Numbered from the stretch's first letter, positions 23,614 to 32,516 are shown. The stretch is 34,158 nt of DNA from Gammaproteobacteria bacterium (GCA_028821405.1 JAPPGK010000004.1:1-34158); one strand, 5' to 3'. Notes: generated from the letters alone by a model not told the origin. Program-made: numbers and translations.

Positions 23614-24840
23614 AGTATCCAGCAACGCCAGATAGCGCCCGAGCAGGTCCGCGTGCAGATCCTTGAGCGCCCGCCGGTGGTCGAGGTCCTCCCGGTCGCT
23701 GTGTCCGGTGCGGAGCGCGACGAGGTGGTCGTATGCGCGTTCCGGGTCGCTGGCGCCGCCGCACGTGCCGATTGATCTCGCGTAGCCCGGATGTTCGATG
23801 AGCACCCAAGCGGGAAACCAGGGGGCTGTGATCGGCGGATCCATGTTCTGGTTCTGGGCGTCCTCCCAGGCGCGTTGCAGCGAAGCGTTGGGGAAGGTCG
23901 GGGACTCGACGCACTCGGCGAAGTGGGCCGGAAACTGCCAGCACAGGGCGAACCACGACCGGGTCGCGTCCCGATACTCCGCCAGCCGCCATTGGGCCAG
24001 TGCGAGCCAGGTTCGCAGCAACGGCTCGGATTCCCAGTTCGGCGTACCGAGGACGGTGCGCTTGAGGTTTACCCAATCGAGTCCGTTCAGGTAGGCCCAG
24101 CTGGCATGTTGCCTCGGGTCGAGAGGCCCGTGATCAATGTCCTCCAGCCCCCGCCCGATATCCCGCCAAAGCGGGCTCAGGAAATCGCGGGCACCGGACC
24201 GGAGAAGCGCCGATGCCGCGGGAAGCCAACGGGTCTCCATGGCTTCCAGTCGCTTAAGCGCCTCGTCGGGACGGTCCAGGGGTGTCGCCCCGAGCGCGTC
24301 GATCAGCGTGAGGGCATGGTCGATCGCCCAATGCGTGGCATCGAGCTTGGCGAGTCGCCCGATCGTCACGCTCGCCGCCGCGGCGTCGTGGGCGTTGATG
24401 GCATTGACGATTTCGTTCTGGATCTGGGCTTGGGCTCCGTCGAGAAATAGGTCCGGCTGCGCGACGTCCGCATCGCGCCGATATTCGATGTGAAGAAGAT
24501 GGGCGAGATCCGGATCCGCCGACGCGTTTAGTTCGACGCCCGAGGACGCATTCGTGCTGAAGAACGACACCGACTCGGCCTGGAGGCGCAGGGCCCGCGC
24601 CCAGGTATCGGCTTCCCCGAGATATGTCCGCGTCTCGTCCACGCCGTCGCGGAGCAAGGTGTCGAGTGTCGGATGGCGACCGCGCCGCCACGCCTGGTAG
24701 TCGTCGTAGCCGAGCCGATTGGTGGCGAGCAGCAGTTCAACGGGCGAGTAGAAGCCATGCGTGTCCAGCAATTGCTGCATCTCGGCATGCAGTTCGCCGG
24801 ACGATGCGGGTGGGGGCGCAGGCCGGCGACTCGTGTTCAT
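23611..24840 (-). CDS. Unrecognised 409-residue helical protein
   Basis: I do not recognise the family. The product is 409 residues, with no signal peptide or membrane segment, Trp-rich and predicted mainly helical. It has a Pro-rich start (RRPAPPPASSG) and a helical segment resembling repeat-protein packing (WLALAQWRLAEYRDATRSWFALCWQFP), then a C-terminal SDPERAYDHLVALRTGHSDREDLDHRRALKDLHADLL. The ATG at 24840 overlaps the TGA of the MaoC-like gene (ATGA), so the two are translationally coupled, and together with bioB they form one minus-strand operon. The frame is open upstream to 25512 but that part overlaps two real genes. The TAG stop is the last arm of the hairpin array, so the natural C-terminus may have been changed by insertion of that element. 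Confidence 0.75.
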   Translation of the reverse strand: MNTSRRPAPPPASSGELHAEMQQLLDTHGFYSPVELLLATNRLGYDDYQAWRRGRHPTLDTLLRDGVDETRTYLGEADTWARALRLQAESVSFFSTNASSGVELNASADPDLAHLLHIEYRRDADVAQPDLFLDGAQAQIQNEIVNAINAHDAAAASVTIGRLAKLDATHWAIDHALTLIDALGATPLDRPDEALKRLEAMETRWLPAASALLRSGARDFLSPLWRDIGRGLEDIDHGPLDPRQHASWAYLNGLDWVNLKRTVLGTPNWESEPLLRTWLALAQWRLAEYRDATRSWFALCWQFPAHFAECVESPTFPNASLQRAWEDAQNQNMDPPITAPWFPAWVLIEHPGYARSIGTCGGASDPERAYDHLVALRTGHSDREDLDHRRALKDLHADLLGRYLALLDT

Positions 24841-25274
24841 GGGCGGCGCGACACCATCAAGGTGACGTCCTGGGTCAAGACCACGTTGCCGTCGTCGTCG
24901 GTCACGGTGTCGGCGAGGACGACAATGCCGGCGTCGGCGCGACTCGCCGAGACGCGTTTGTTCACGCATCGCGTCTCGTAGGTAAGCGTGGTGCCGGCGC
25001 GCGCGGGATTCGGCAACCGAAGCTTGTCCTTGCCGAGCATCGCGAGGACCTGGATCCGGTCCCCGTGGCGAGCGAAGAGCAGGGTGACGATGGCGAACAA
25101 ATGGGCCGAAGACGCGATCAGCGTACCGAACGGAGAGCGCTCGGCGGCGGATGCGTCGGTGTGTATGGGGCGTGGATCCCAGCAGGTGGCGAAGGCGATG
25201 ATGTCGTCGGCGCCAAGCCGCCAGTTCCCCACGACCGAACGATAGTCGTCCGGAATGTCGTCGAAATAGAGCAC
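24837..25274 (-). CDS. MaoC-like hot-dog fold protein
   Basis: 145-residue protein resembling MaoC-type (R)-specific enoyl-CoA hydratases/dehydratases. Seen: the ADDIIAFATCWDPRPIHTDASAAERSPFGTLIASSAHLF block, in which D-x-x-P-x-H matches the family's catalytic Asp/His hydratase motif, and a C-terminal strand VVLTQDVTLMV. Most likely it acts on an acyl-thioester. It starts at a GTG six bases after the bioB stop and its stop overlaps the start of the 409-residue gene. The combination with bioB is not a standard biotin operon; a link to acyl-chain (pimeloyl) synthesis for biotin is possible but speculative. Confidence 0.85.
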   Translation of the reverse strand: MLYFDDIPDDYRSVVGNWRLGADDIIAFATCWDPRPIHTDASAAERSPFGTLIASSAHLFAIVTLLFARHGDRIQVLAMLGKDKLRLPNPARAGTTLTYETRCVNKRVSASRADAGIVVLADTVTDDDGNVVLTQDVTLMVSRRP

Positions 25275-25280
25275 CGACCC

Positions 25281-26255
25281 CTAGGTGGCCGCGATCGGCA
25301 GGTCTTGACGGCGCCGCAGCCCGAGGTCGTCGAACATCTCCATGTCGTCGTCGAAAGTGGGGTTCGGGGTGGTCAGCAGCTGATCGCCGCAGAAGATCGA
25401 CCCCGCACCCGCCAGGAAACAGAGTGCCTGGGCTTCGTCGCTGAGCTCCGTACGTCCCGCCGACAGACGGATGACCGACTTGGGCATCAGGATGCGCGCG
25501 ACGGCAATGCAACGGGCGAGTTCGAGCGGTGCAAGCGGTTCCACACCGTGCAGCGGCGTGCCTTCCACCTGCACGAGGTTGTTGATCGGCACGGACTCGG
25601 GGTGTTGCGGAAGGTTGGCAAGTTGCTGTAGCAGCCCGGCCCGGTCCTCACGGCGCTCGCCCATGCCGACGATGCCTCCGCAGCAGACGTTGATGCCCGC
25701 GTCGCGGACGTTCGTCAACGTGTCGAGCCGGTCCTGGTAGCGCCGCGACGTGATGATCTGACCGTAGTAGTCCGGCGACGTGTCGAGGTTGTGGTTGTAG
25801 TAGTCGAGCCCTGCGTCGGCCAGGGTCTGGGCCTGCGACGGGGTCAGCATGCCCAGGGTCGCACAGGTCTCCATCCCCAGATCCTTCACGGCCGCGATCA
25901 GCGCACCTACCTTGCGGGTCTGGGAGTTGGTGGGATTGCGCCAGGCGGCCCCCATGCAGAAACGGGTGGCGCCCGCATCCCGGGCCTTCCTCGCGGCGTC
26001 CACGACGTCGGTTACCGGGAGCAGGTTGTGGGCGTCGAGTCCGGTGTCGTAGTGCACGCTCTGCGGGCAGTACTTGCAGTCCTCCGGACAACCGCCGGTC
26101 TTGATGCTGAGCAGGGTGCTGATCTGGACTTCGTTGGCGGGGTGATAAAGGCGATGAATCGACTGGGCCCGATAGAGCAGGTCGTTCAACGGCTGCTTGA
26201 AGAGACCGAGGATCTCGTCGATTTCCCAGTCGTGCCTGATATGCTGATCGGTCAA
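25281..26255 (-). CDS. bioB: Biotin synthase BioB
   Basis: Radical SAM enzyme that inserts sulfur into dethiobiotin. Numbered from the TTG at 26255: the 4Fe-4S ligands are Cys56, Cys60 and Cys63 ([13 protein letters not shown]). The 2Fe-2S ligands equivalent to E. coli Cys97, Cys128, Cys188 and Arg260 are all present ([35 protein letters not shown]). 324 residues, a little shorter than E. coli (346) at the C-terminus. The start is uncertain: TTG at 26255 gives [14 protein letters not shown], with GGGGG about seven bases upstream, and aligns well; the open frame extends to 26444 but runs into the 128-base tandem repeat. First gene of a three-gene operon with the MaoC-like and 409-residue genes. 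Confidence 0.95.
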   Translation of the reverse strand: MTDQHIRHDWEIDEILGLFKQPLNDLLYRAQSIHRLYHPANEVQISTLLSIKTGGCPEDCKYCPQSVHYDTGLDAHNLLPVTDVVDAARKARDAGATRFCMGAAWRNPTNSQTRKVGALIAAVKDLGMETCATLGMLTPSQAQTLADAGLDYYNHNLDTSPDYYGQIITSRRYQDRLDTLTNVRDAGINVCCGGIVGMGERREDRAGLLQQLANLPQHPESVPINNLVQVEGTPLHGVEPLAPLELARCIAVARILMPKSVIRLSAGRTELSDEAQALCFLAGAGSIFCGDQLLTTPNPTFDDDMEMFDDLGLRRRQDLPIAAT

Positions 26256-26761
26256 ACTGGTTGCCCCCAAACCCCGACACCTTGGCCATCCTACCAGCCT
26301 CGCGTGGAACAAACACGAACGGGAGCGGCGCGACCGGGCGTGGTTGTTCGATGCGGGGCCGGCGTGGCTGGGCCGGAGGCGGGGCGGGGCGCAGCGGAAG
26401 CGAAGCGCCGGCCCGGCGCTGGGGCGCTCGCGTGGAACAAACACGAACGGGAGCGGCGCGACCGGGCGTGGTTGTTCGATGCGGGGCCGGCGTGGCTGGG
26501 CCGGAGGCGGGGCGGGGCGCAGCGGAAGCGAAGCGCCGGCCCGGCGCTGGGGCGCTCGCGTGGAACAAACACGAACGGGAGCGGCGCGACAGCGATGCCA
26601 GATTTGTACTGTTGAGGCGTCTGGTGGGTTTGCGGGGCCGTTCGTAAGGATTTGGTAACGTTATGCAAGGTTTTGACATGGTCATGAGTCGGTTTCAGTT
26701 TCAATCGACGTGGTGCGGCGTCACAGTCCGCCATCAACCTTGGAACCGCAGGGTCGTGGAT
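26256..26761. other. 506-base gap between divergent bioB and thioredoxin gene
   Basis: Contains the 128-base tandem repeat (26299-26590). The right-hand part (26591-26761) is less GC-rich and is where a promoter for the plus-strand gene should lie. A perfect -35 TTGACA is at 26673-26678, but the only fair -10 (TTCAAT, 26700-26705) is 21 bases away, so I do not call it. The bioB promoter must lie within or just before the repeat. Open frames inside the repeat exist on both strands but change frame at every copy and are not genes. Confidence 0.65.
26299..26590. repeat. 128-base tandem repeat, about 2.3 copies
   Basis: The unit begins CGCGTGGAACAAACACGAAC and recurs at 26301, 26429 and 26557, a period of exactly 128 bases. 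The first two copies appear identical; the third stops after 34 bases. Each full copy contains a palindrome GCGCCGG-C-CCGGCGC (first at 26405-26419). The period is not a multiple of three, so it does not encode a repeat protein. It is much more GC-rich than the flank on its right. Confidence 0.9.
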
Positions 26762-27997
26762 ATGCGTAGTTGGGCACCGGGCTTGATCTTGGCGCTGCTG
26801 GCCACGGCGCCGGCACTGGCGGACGAACCGCCCGTCATGGTGCTCGAAGGGGATGTCGCGGCGCTCTACGCCAATGGCGACTTCGTCGTGTGGAATCCGA
26901 AGGCCGGCGGTGGTCGCGGGTCGATGATGGTCGCGGCCACACCCGTGGGCAAACCGGGTGACAAGCCGCCGTCGATCGAGTCGACCCTCGACGTCGTCGC
27001 CAAGGCGCCGATCGGTTCCGACGGCAAGTTCCGGTTGGAAGCGGTCGCGGACAACCCGCGACGGGTCTATTTCTACGTTCTCAACGCGGTCAGCCCACAA
27101 GGCCACCGCATGGCGCCGGTCAAGGGCAACGCATTCATCCTGGAACCGGGGGACCTCACACTCACCATGTCCAAGCGTGGGCGTTTCGTGGTCGAAGGCG
27201 GCAAGTACAACGACGCGGTCTACAACACGTGGCGTCTTTCCGACGAATACAAGGCAGCGGAGGCCGACCAGGCGCGGCTCTACACGCCGGTGGACGGCGA
27301 GTCCGAGCAGGACAAGCGACGCCGCCTGGATATGGCCGCCGAGGCACAGCAGAGAGTGCTAACGCTCGAATCCGAAGGGCGTGCCCGCATCGCCACCACG
27401 CACCCCGAGGCGATCGTGCGACGGCTGACGATCGAGACGACCTGGCTATCGGGCCCCTGGATGCTCGACGCGCTGCGCGGACTGGCGGAGTTGACGCCGG
27501 AGGATCCGTGGGTATTGGAGCGTCTCGCCGCGGCCGAGGCCGGTGCCGCCAAGCGTGCCGAGGAGCGCAAGCGATTCGCCATCGGCCAGGACATCCGCGA
27601 CTTCACGGCCGACACCCTCGAAGGCGACGCCGTACGACTCGCCGACGTGCGCGCGGACAGCCGCCTCGTGCTGCTCGAATTCTGGGCGTCCTGGTGCGGC
27701 CCGTGCCGGGTCGAGATTCCGCACATGAAGGAGGCCTACGACCGCTATCGGGAGAAGGGCTTCGAGATCGTCTCGTTCACCATCGACGACGACCGCGAAG
27801 CCTGGGAGGAGGCGTCGGCGGAGGAGGGATTGCCCTGGATCAACCTCGGGATGGGGCCAGAGGCCGAAGCACCCGTGGCGTACAACGTCACCGGGGTCCC
27901 GAAGAACTACCTGGTGGACTCGCGGACCGGCGACATCGTCGCCAAGGATCTGCGAGGCCACAAGCTTGATGAGAAGCTCGAGGAGTTGCTGAACTGA
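26762..27997 (+). CDS. TlpA/ResA-like thioredoxin with DUF4369-like N-terminus
   Basis: 411-residue exported thioredoxin-fold protein. It has a signal peptide (LILALLATAPALADE), then a beta-rich DUF4369-like domain (about 28-150), a helical charged linker (about 155-275), and a C-terminal TlpA/AhpC-TSA domain. The active site is Trp311-Cys312-Gly-Pro-Cys315 and the cis-Pro is in NVTGVPKNYLVD. DUF4369-thioredoxin proteins are best known in Bacteroidetes, where they sit near SusC-type receptors, so finding one beside a TonB-dependent receptor here is notable. The ATG at 26762 is chosen because it puts the signal peptide first; the frame is open back to 26663. It is a paralogue of the protein at 31320. 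Substrate unknown. Confidence 0.88.
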   Translation: MRSWAPGLILALLATAPALADEPPVMVLEGDVAALYANGDFVVWNPKAGGGRGSMMVAATPVGKPGDKPPSIESTLDVVAKAPIGSDGKFRLEAVADNPRRVYFYVLNAVSPQGHRMAPVKGNAFILEPGDLTLTMSKRGRFVVEGGKYNDAVYNTWRLSDEYKAAEADQARLYTPVDGESEQDKRRRLDMAAEAQQRVLTLESEGRARIATTHPEAIVRRLTIETTWLSGPWMLDALRGLAELTPEDPWVLERLAAAEAGAAKRAEERKRFAIGQDIRDFTADTLEGDAVRLADVRADSRLVLLEFWASWCGPCRVEIPHMKEAYDRYREKGFEIVSFTIDDDREAWEEASAEEGLPWINLGMGPEAEAPVAYNVTGVPKNYLVDSRTGDIVAKDLRGHKLDEKLEELLN

Positions 27998-28105
27998 GTA
28001 CCGTGCGTCGAATCGGCACCCGACCGACTCCGGGTGTTTGGCAGCCTCAATCTGATATTCTGCCTTAACAAAAACTAGGCATTCAGCATACAAGGGGACG
28101 ATGCA

Positions 28106-31100
28106 ATGCTATTACTCAACAAACGACTGACGCACACGCGTCGAGGCGAGGCCGGGCCCTGGTACCGGCTTTGCGCGGTATGGCCGCTTGCCATACTGGT
28201 TTCCTTCGCGACGACCTTTGCGGTGGCGCAGGAGGACGACGACGAAGACGAGGAAACGACGGAAGCAACCGACCTCGAGGATCCGGTCGTCCGGCCGGCG
28301 GAGGATGTCGAGGTCGTCGTGGTCACCGGCAGCCGGCTGGCCCGGGAGCCATCGGAGCTGTCCCGCGACGTTATCATTCTGGACGAAGACGCGATCATCG
28401 CGTCCGGTGAACTGACGCTGCCGAGGTTGCTGCGGCAACTTCCCCAGAACCTCAACGCCACGAATGAGACCATCGGATCGAACCTGAACGGCACCAAGAA
28501 CTTCACGGGTGCCTCGACGGTGAACCTGCGCGGCCTTGGGAGTGAGTCGACCTTGATCTTGATCGACGGTCGGCGCATTGGCTACAGCGGCCTGTTGGGC
28601 GGCGTCACGGACATCTCGACGATCCCGCTGTCGATGGTCGAGCGCGTCGAGATCATCACCGACGGGGCGTCCGCCATCTACGGGTCGGATGCGGTCGGGG
28701 GCGTGGTGAACATCATCACGAAGAAGGACTATTCCGGGGTCGACATCAAACTCGACTACGGGCGCCCCCATAGGCCCGGCTATGACGAGAGTCGGGCGAG
28801 TATCGCCGCGGGGTGGACCTGGGGCGATGTCCGCATGCGCGGCGGCTACGAGTACTTCTACGACTCGGGTCTCGATGCATCGCGACGCGATACCGAGGTG
28901 CACCGCAACCGGATCGACCGCAACAACCAGAAGGGGGGACTCGCGGGTCCGCAGATGCGGGTTTTCACCTGGTTCTTCGACGACTCGTGCAATGCCGCCA
29001 GGGCGGTCGTCTATGTACTCGACGGCCAGGTCATCACCCGGGCGGAATACGCCGCCCTCGATGAGGCGACCCAGCGCCGGGCGGTGTGCCACTCCGACGT
29101 GACGCTGCCGGCCGGGTTCCGGTTCGGAAACGACCTCAACGGCATCGAGATCTTCGGGCCGCCGCAATGGGGCGAAGACGCGGAATTCGGCTATAGCTTG
29201 CGGCCTGAACAAACGCACCACGTTCTCAACGTCGGCGGCGACTACAACCTCAACGCCGGCATCGCCCTGCACGGCAACCTCCGCTACGCACGGAAAGAGA
29301 CGACCGCGGACAACGGGCTGAACTCGATCAGCAGTTGGGTCCACGGCGGCAATCCCTTCAATCCCTTCGGCCACCGGGTGACGATGCGTGGCCAGATACT
29401 GAATGCGCCGCCGCGGCAATTCGCTTCGGAGAAGGAGGATTTGTCCGTCCTGGCGGGGGTCAACGGTGAGTTCGGCGACACCGGCTGGACCTGGCAGGCG
29501 GAGTTGAGAAGGAACGAGGAGACCTCCGATTCGGATCGAATCAACGCCCTCGACACGGGCACGATTGCTGTTGGGTTGGACTCCGACGGTGTGACCGAGC
29601 TTCTCATTCGGACTTTGAGCGGCGTATCGGAAGAGGAGTGCAACGCGGCGCTCTCCGAGTACGGCGGCACCCGCGTCGTCTATACGCCTCCCCGAGGCTT
29701 CTTCGGGTCGAGCTGCCGGGTGTATGGCGATCCCCCGGATCCCATCGACCCGTTCGGAGATCTGTCGGGCTATGTTCTGCCCGTCCTGGGCACGGCCTCG
29801 ACAAACGAGCAGACCCAGTTCGAGGCGGTGGCCCGGGGCGAGTTGCTCGACCTGGGGGGCGGCCCGATCGGTGTAGCCGTTGGGATGGAGTTCCGGCAGG
29901 ACGTCATCGACACGATGTCCGAGTTCCCGAATCCCGGCTTCAACAGGTGCAGCGAGGTCGGCTGCCCGAACTCGGTGGTCGGGGCCGACTCGTTCAATAC
30001 CAGGATCAGTCGTGACATACAGGCGGCGTTCTTCGAGGGGGCGGTTCCCCTTGTGCGCGAGCACAATGCCAACGTGGCGGTTCAGCATCTGACCCTGACG
30101 TTTTCCGGTCGCTACGACTCCTATTCCAACGTGGAGGTGGACTACCGGCAAACGGCCTCTGGCGAAGCGGGCACCGACAACCCCCAGGATCCGGGTGCGG
30201 AGTTCACGTGGAGCGTGGGGCTCGCCTACCAGCCCGCCGACCGGTATCGGTTCAAGGCGGACAGGCGAACGGCCTTCGTCGCACCGCAGCTCAACCAGCT
30301 GATCCGGCGTACGCAGGAGCGCCAACCCGCCGGTGCTTTCAGGGGACTGTACTTCATCAAGCCGGACTCGATGGGCCGGACGCAAACCCACAACAACGTG
30401 TTCAACAACATCGGCGGCAACGACAAGCTGATACCCGAGACGGCGGACTCCTACAGCTTCTCCATGGAGTGGACGCCCGTTGAGGGACTGTCGCTGCTCG
30501 CGGGCTGGAGCGATACGTTGTTCGAGGACCGGATCGCGTTCTTCAGTTCGCTAACGGGCGTCGATCCGGACAATCTGCCGTCCAACGTGATGTATTTTCC
30601 GGAAGAGGACATCTACATAAAAGACGAGCGCTACATCAACGTGAGCAGCGTCGAACGGGCCGGCGTGGATCTCGAATTGGGTTACGAGTTGCCGACCGAG
30701 AGCGGGATGTTCTCCCTCACCGTGAGGCGTTCCTACACGAACAAGTTCAAGGTCCAGGTGGATGCCTCTACCGACGAAGTCCAGAGCCTGCTCAAGGTCA
30801 GGGACGACGCCGCGTCGAGCCGCGATGCGCTGCTGGCACCGGTCCCGGCACACTCGACCTACGCCCAGTTGACGTGGTCGCGCGGTGGCCTGTCGGTCAG
30901 CGTCGATGCGCAGGGCTCGAGTGCCAGTAGCATCATACGGTTGGGCAGCACGGACGGTTACATCTACACGACCGACCCGGCGACGATCGTCGACATGGTT
31001 GCCGTGTACGACTTCGGCCAGGGCTCGCTGTTCAACGCGCCGTGGTCGGACGGACTACGTGCCACGTTGACCATCAACAACGTAACCGATGCCTTCGCGC

Positions 31101-31237
31101 GCAACTCGATCACCGATCGTGGCGAGCTTTTGGCGAGGAACCCGGGCCATACCGAGGTCAACGTCATCAACCCGGCCTACGAATGGACCCAGGGACGCGC
31201 CTACCGGTTGTCGATCAGCAAGTCGTTGAGCCTGTAG
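28106..31237 (+). CDS. Large TonB-dependent receptor flanked by two thioredoxins
   Basis: 1043-residue outer-membrane receptor. It has a signal peptide (PLAILVSFATTFAVAQ), a long acidic N-terminal stretch (EDDDEDEETTEATDLED), a Ton box-like EVVVVTGSRLA, a plug (about 75-205) with LPRLLRQLPQN, VNLRGLGSESTLILIDGRR and VERVEIITDGASAIYGSDAVGGVVNIIT, then a large barrel ending in LSISKSLSL. Mature cysteines number exactly six, in three close pairs (DSCN...AVCH; EECN...SSCR; NRCSEVGCPN), all in predicted extracellular loops. AAGGGG lies eight bases before the ATG. It belongs to the large-loop receptors common in Caulobacter and Xanthomonas relatives, whose ligands are sugars, peptides or unknown. 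It is flanked on both sides by thioredoxins and followed by an intrinsic terminator. Confidence 0.92.
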   Translation: MLLLNKRLTHTRRGEAGPWYRLCAVWPLAILVSFATTFAVAQEDDDEDEETTEATDLEDPVVRPAEDVEVVVVTGSRLAREPSELSRDVIILDEDAIIASGELTLPRLLRQLPQNLNATNETIGSNLNGTKNFTGASTVNLRGLGSESTLILIDGRRIGYSGLLGGVTDISTIPLSMVERVEIITDGASAIYGSDAVGGVVNIITKKDYSGVDIKLDYGRPHRPGYDESRASIAAGWTWGDVRMRGGYEYFYDSGLDASRRDTEVHRNRIDRNNQKGGLAGPQMRVFTWFFDDSCNAARAVVYVLDGQVITRAEYAALDEATQRRAVCHSDVTLPAGFRFGNDLNGIEIFGPPQWGEDAEFGYSLRPEQTHHVLNVGGDYNLNAGIALHGNLRYARKETTADNGLNSISSWVHGGNPFNPFGHRVTMRGQILNAPPRQFASEKEDLSVLAGVNGEFGDTGWTWQAELRRNEETSDSDRINALDTGTIAVGLDSDGVTELLIRTLSGVSEEECNAALSEYGGTRVVYTPPRGFFGSSCRVYGDPPDPIDPFGDLSGYVLPVLGTASTNEQTQFEAVARGELLDLGGGPIGVAVGMEFRQDVIDTMSEFPNPGFNRCSEVGCPNSVVGADSFNTRISRDIQAAFFEGAVPLVREHNANVAVQHLTLTFSGRYDSYSNVEVDYRQTASGEAGTDNPQDPGAEFTWSVGLAYQPADRYRFKADRRTAFVAPQLNQLIRRTQERQPAGAFRGLYFIKPDSMGRTQTHNNVFNNIGGNDKLIPETADSYSFSMEWTPVEGLSLLAGWSDTLFEDRIAFFSSLTGVDPDNLPSNVMYFPEEDIYIKDERYINVSSVERAGVDLELGYELPTESGMFSLTVRRSYTNKFKVQVDASTDEVQSLLKVRDDAASSRDALLAPVPAHSTYAQLTWSRGGLSVSVDAQGSSASSIIRLGSTDGYIYTTDPATIVDMVAVYDFGQGSLFNAPWSDGLRATLTINNVTDAFARNSITDRGELLARNPGHTEVNVINPAYEWTQGRAYRLSISKSLSL

Positions 31238-31260
31238 TCCCCGAGAGAATGAGGCAATCA

Positions 31261-31300
31261 ACACCGCCCGGCCCCAAAAGCCGGGCGGTGTTCTTTTTTT
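31261..31300 (+). terminator. Intrinsic (rho-independent) terminator after the receptor gene
   Basis: A perfect 12-pair stem, ACACCGCCCGGC (31261-31272) and GCCGGGCGGTGT (31280-31291), with a 7-base loop, followed by TTCTTTTTTT. It is the only textbook intrinsic terminator in the window. It lies 23 bases after the receptor stop and ends only 19 bases before the ATG of the next gene on the same strand, so it must attenuate or separate expression of the second thioredoxin. Confidence 0.95.
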
Positions 31301-31319
31301 GACCGGATTGGGGGATCGC

Positions 31320-32471
31320 ATGATCAAACGTGGTGTGGGTGCTGTCGTTTTCCTTCTGGCGTCATTGTGCGCGGGTGCGGCGGAATACATGATCGTCGGG
31401 GATCTCGGAGATGCCGTTCGAGAGGGCGAGGCTGTCCTCACGCGGTCGACCGCGGTGCTGGGGTCAAGCGCCGAGGTTGCGCGGGCGCCCATCGTCGATG
31501 GGCGTTTCTTGATCGCCGGCGAACTGACCGACAACATGGGGCGCGTGTCCTTGTCGGCCAAGGATCCGGATGGCAACTCCAAGGGGAGTGTTCAGTTCAT
31601 CCTCGAACCCGGCGAGATCCGCATTGGCTACGGCAGTCGGGTGGCCGGGCTCACCGTGGACGGCGGGCACTACAACCAAAGCGTGATCGCCGTCTGGCGG
31701 GACACTGAGGAATACCGGGACACGCTCGACGACTACGGCGAGGTCATGGGGGCGAAGGCGGATCTCGAGGAGGGGCCTGAACGCGACGCGCTCACCGAGG
31801 AAGCCATACGGCTCTACAACGAACTCAACCGGATTCGACGCGAAGCCCTCGGTGCCATCGCCGAATCCGACGACGATCCACTGGCGAGCCTGTTCGCCAT
31901 GGAGATGGGTGGGCTCGGCGGTACGGCCGCGCTGAATCGGTTGGATCAACTGCAAGCCATCGCCGAGTTGCCGGCGGCGGCGGACGCGTTTCGCGCGCGC
32001 ACGGAGACCGGCATTCGAATGTCGGAGACCGCGCGCACCGTCGAGGTGGGCGTAACGGTCAAGGATTTCACGGCGGTGGGCCTCGATGGCGAGTCGTATC
32101 CGCTCAGGGACACCCTGGCCGAGAACGATGTTGTGCTGATCGAGTTCTGGGCATCTTGGTGCGGGCCTTGTCGGGCGGAGGTGCCGACCCTAAAGACTGC
32201 CATGGACCGCTACGACGAGCGCGGATTCGGCATCTACGCCTTTTCGCTGGACGACAACCGCGAGGACTGGGAGGAGGCGTCTGTCGAGGACGGGATCAGC
32301 TGGGTGAATACCTGCGATTTCAAGGCCTACGACAGTCCCATTCCCGCGCAGTTTGGGGTCCTCGCCATCCCGATGAACGTCCTGGTCGATGCCGAAGGCG
32401 TGATTCTGGCGAAGAATGTACGCGGCGACGAGCTGCTTGCCAAGATCGAGGAGTTGCTCGCCGACGGCTGA
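31320..32471 (+). CDS. Second TlpA/ResA-like thioredoxin with DUF4369-like N-terminus
   Basis: 383-residue paralogue of the protein at 26762, with the same plan. It has a signal peptide (AVVFLLASLCAGAAE), a beta-rich DUF4369-like domain (about 22-115, FILEPGEIRIGYG matching FILEPGDLTLTMS of its paralogue), a charged helical linker, and a C-terminal TlpA domain with Trp280-Cys281-Gly-Pro-Cys284 and a cis-Pro in LAIPMNVLVD. The sequence has drifted well beyond the active site, so it is an old duplication. GGGGGA precedes the ATG. No promoter can fit in the 19 bases after the terminator, so transcription comes by read-through or from a promoter within the receptor gene. It converges on the FG-GAP gene. 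Confidence 0.88.
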   Translation: MIKRGVGAVVFLLASLCAGAAEYMIVGDLGDAVREGEAVLTRSTAVLGSSAEVARAPIVDGRFLIAGELTDNMGRVSLSAKDPDGNSKGSVQFILEPGEIRIGYGSRVAGLTVDGGHYNQSVIAVWRDTEEYRDTLDDYGEVMGAKADLEEGPERDALTEEAIRLYNELNRIRREALGAIAESDDDPLASLFAMEMGGLGGTAALNRLDQLQAIAELPAAADAFRARTETGIRMSETARTVEVGVTVKDFTAVGLDGESYPLRDTLAENDVVLIEFWASWCGPCRAEVPTLKTAMDRYDERGFGIYAFSLDDNREDWEEASVEDGISWVNTCDFKAYDSPIPAQFGVLAIPMNVLVDAEGVILAKNVRGDELLAKIEELLADG

Positions 32472-32516
32472 GGATCCGCTGCCTGTCGCGAGTACCGCGT
32501 TGGAAATGCCCTCGGG

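Noticed and set aside
23611-25512. 633-codon frame extending the unknown protein upstream
   Set aside because: The first part overlaps the MaoC-like gene and bioB in another frame; the ATG at 24840 coupled to the preceding stop is the sensible start.
26299-26590. 128-base repeat as a CRISPR array
   Set aside because: Direct copies abut with no unique spacers, and no cas gene is near.
26261-26685. Open frames inside the 128-base repeat on both strands, apparent Arg/Gly-rich repeat proteins
   Set aside because: The period is not a multiple of three, so each copy is read in a different frame; no ribosome site or family likeness.
26673-26705. TTGACA ... TTCAAT promoter for the first thioredoxin gene
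   Set aside because: The 21-base spacing is too long for a normal sigma-70 promoter; noted in the gap entry but not called.
28112-30391. Long minus-strand open frame (759 codons) opposite the large receptor gene
   Set aside because: Exact antisense of a gene with clear signal peptide, plug and barrel; no family motifs and skewed composition typical of GC-rich shadows.
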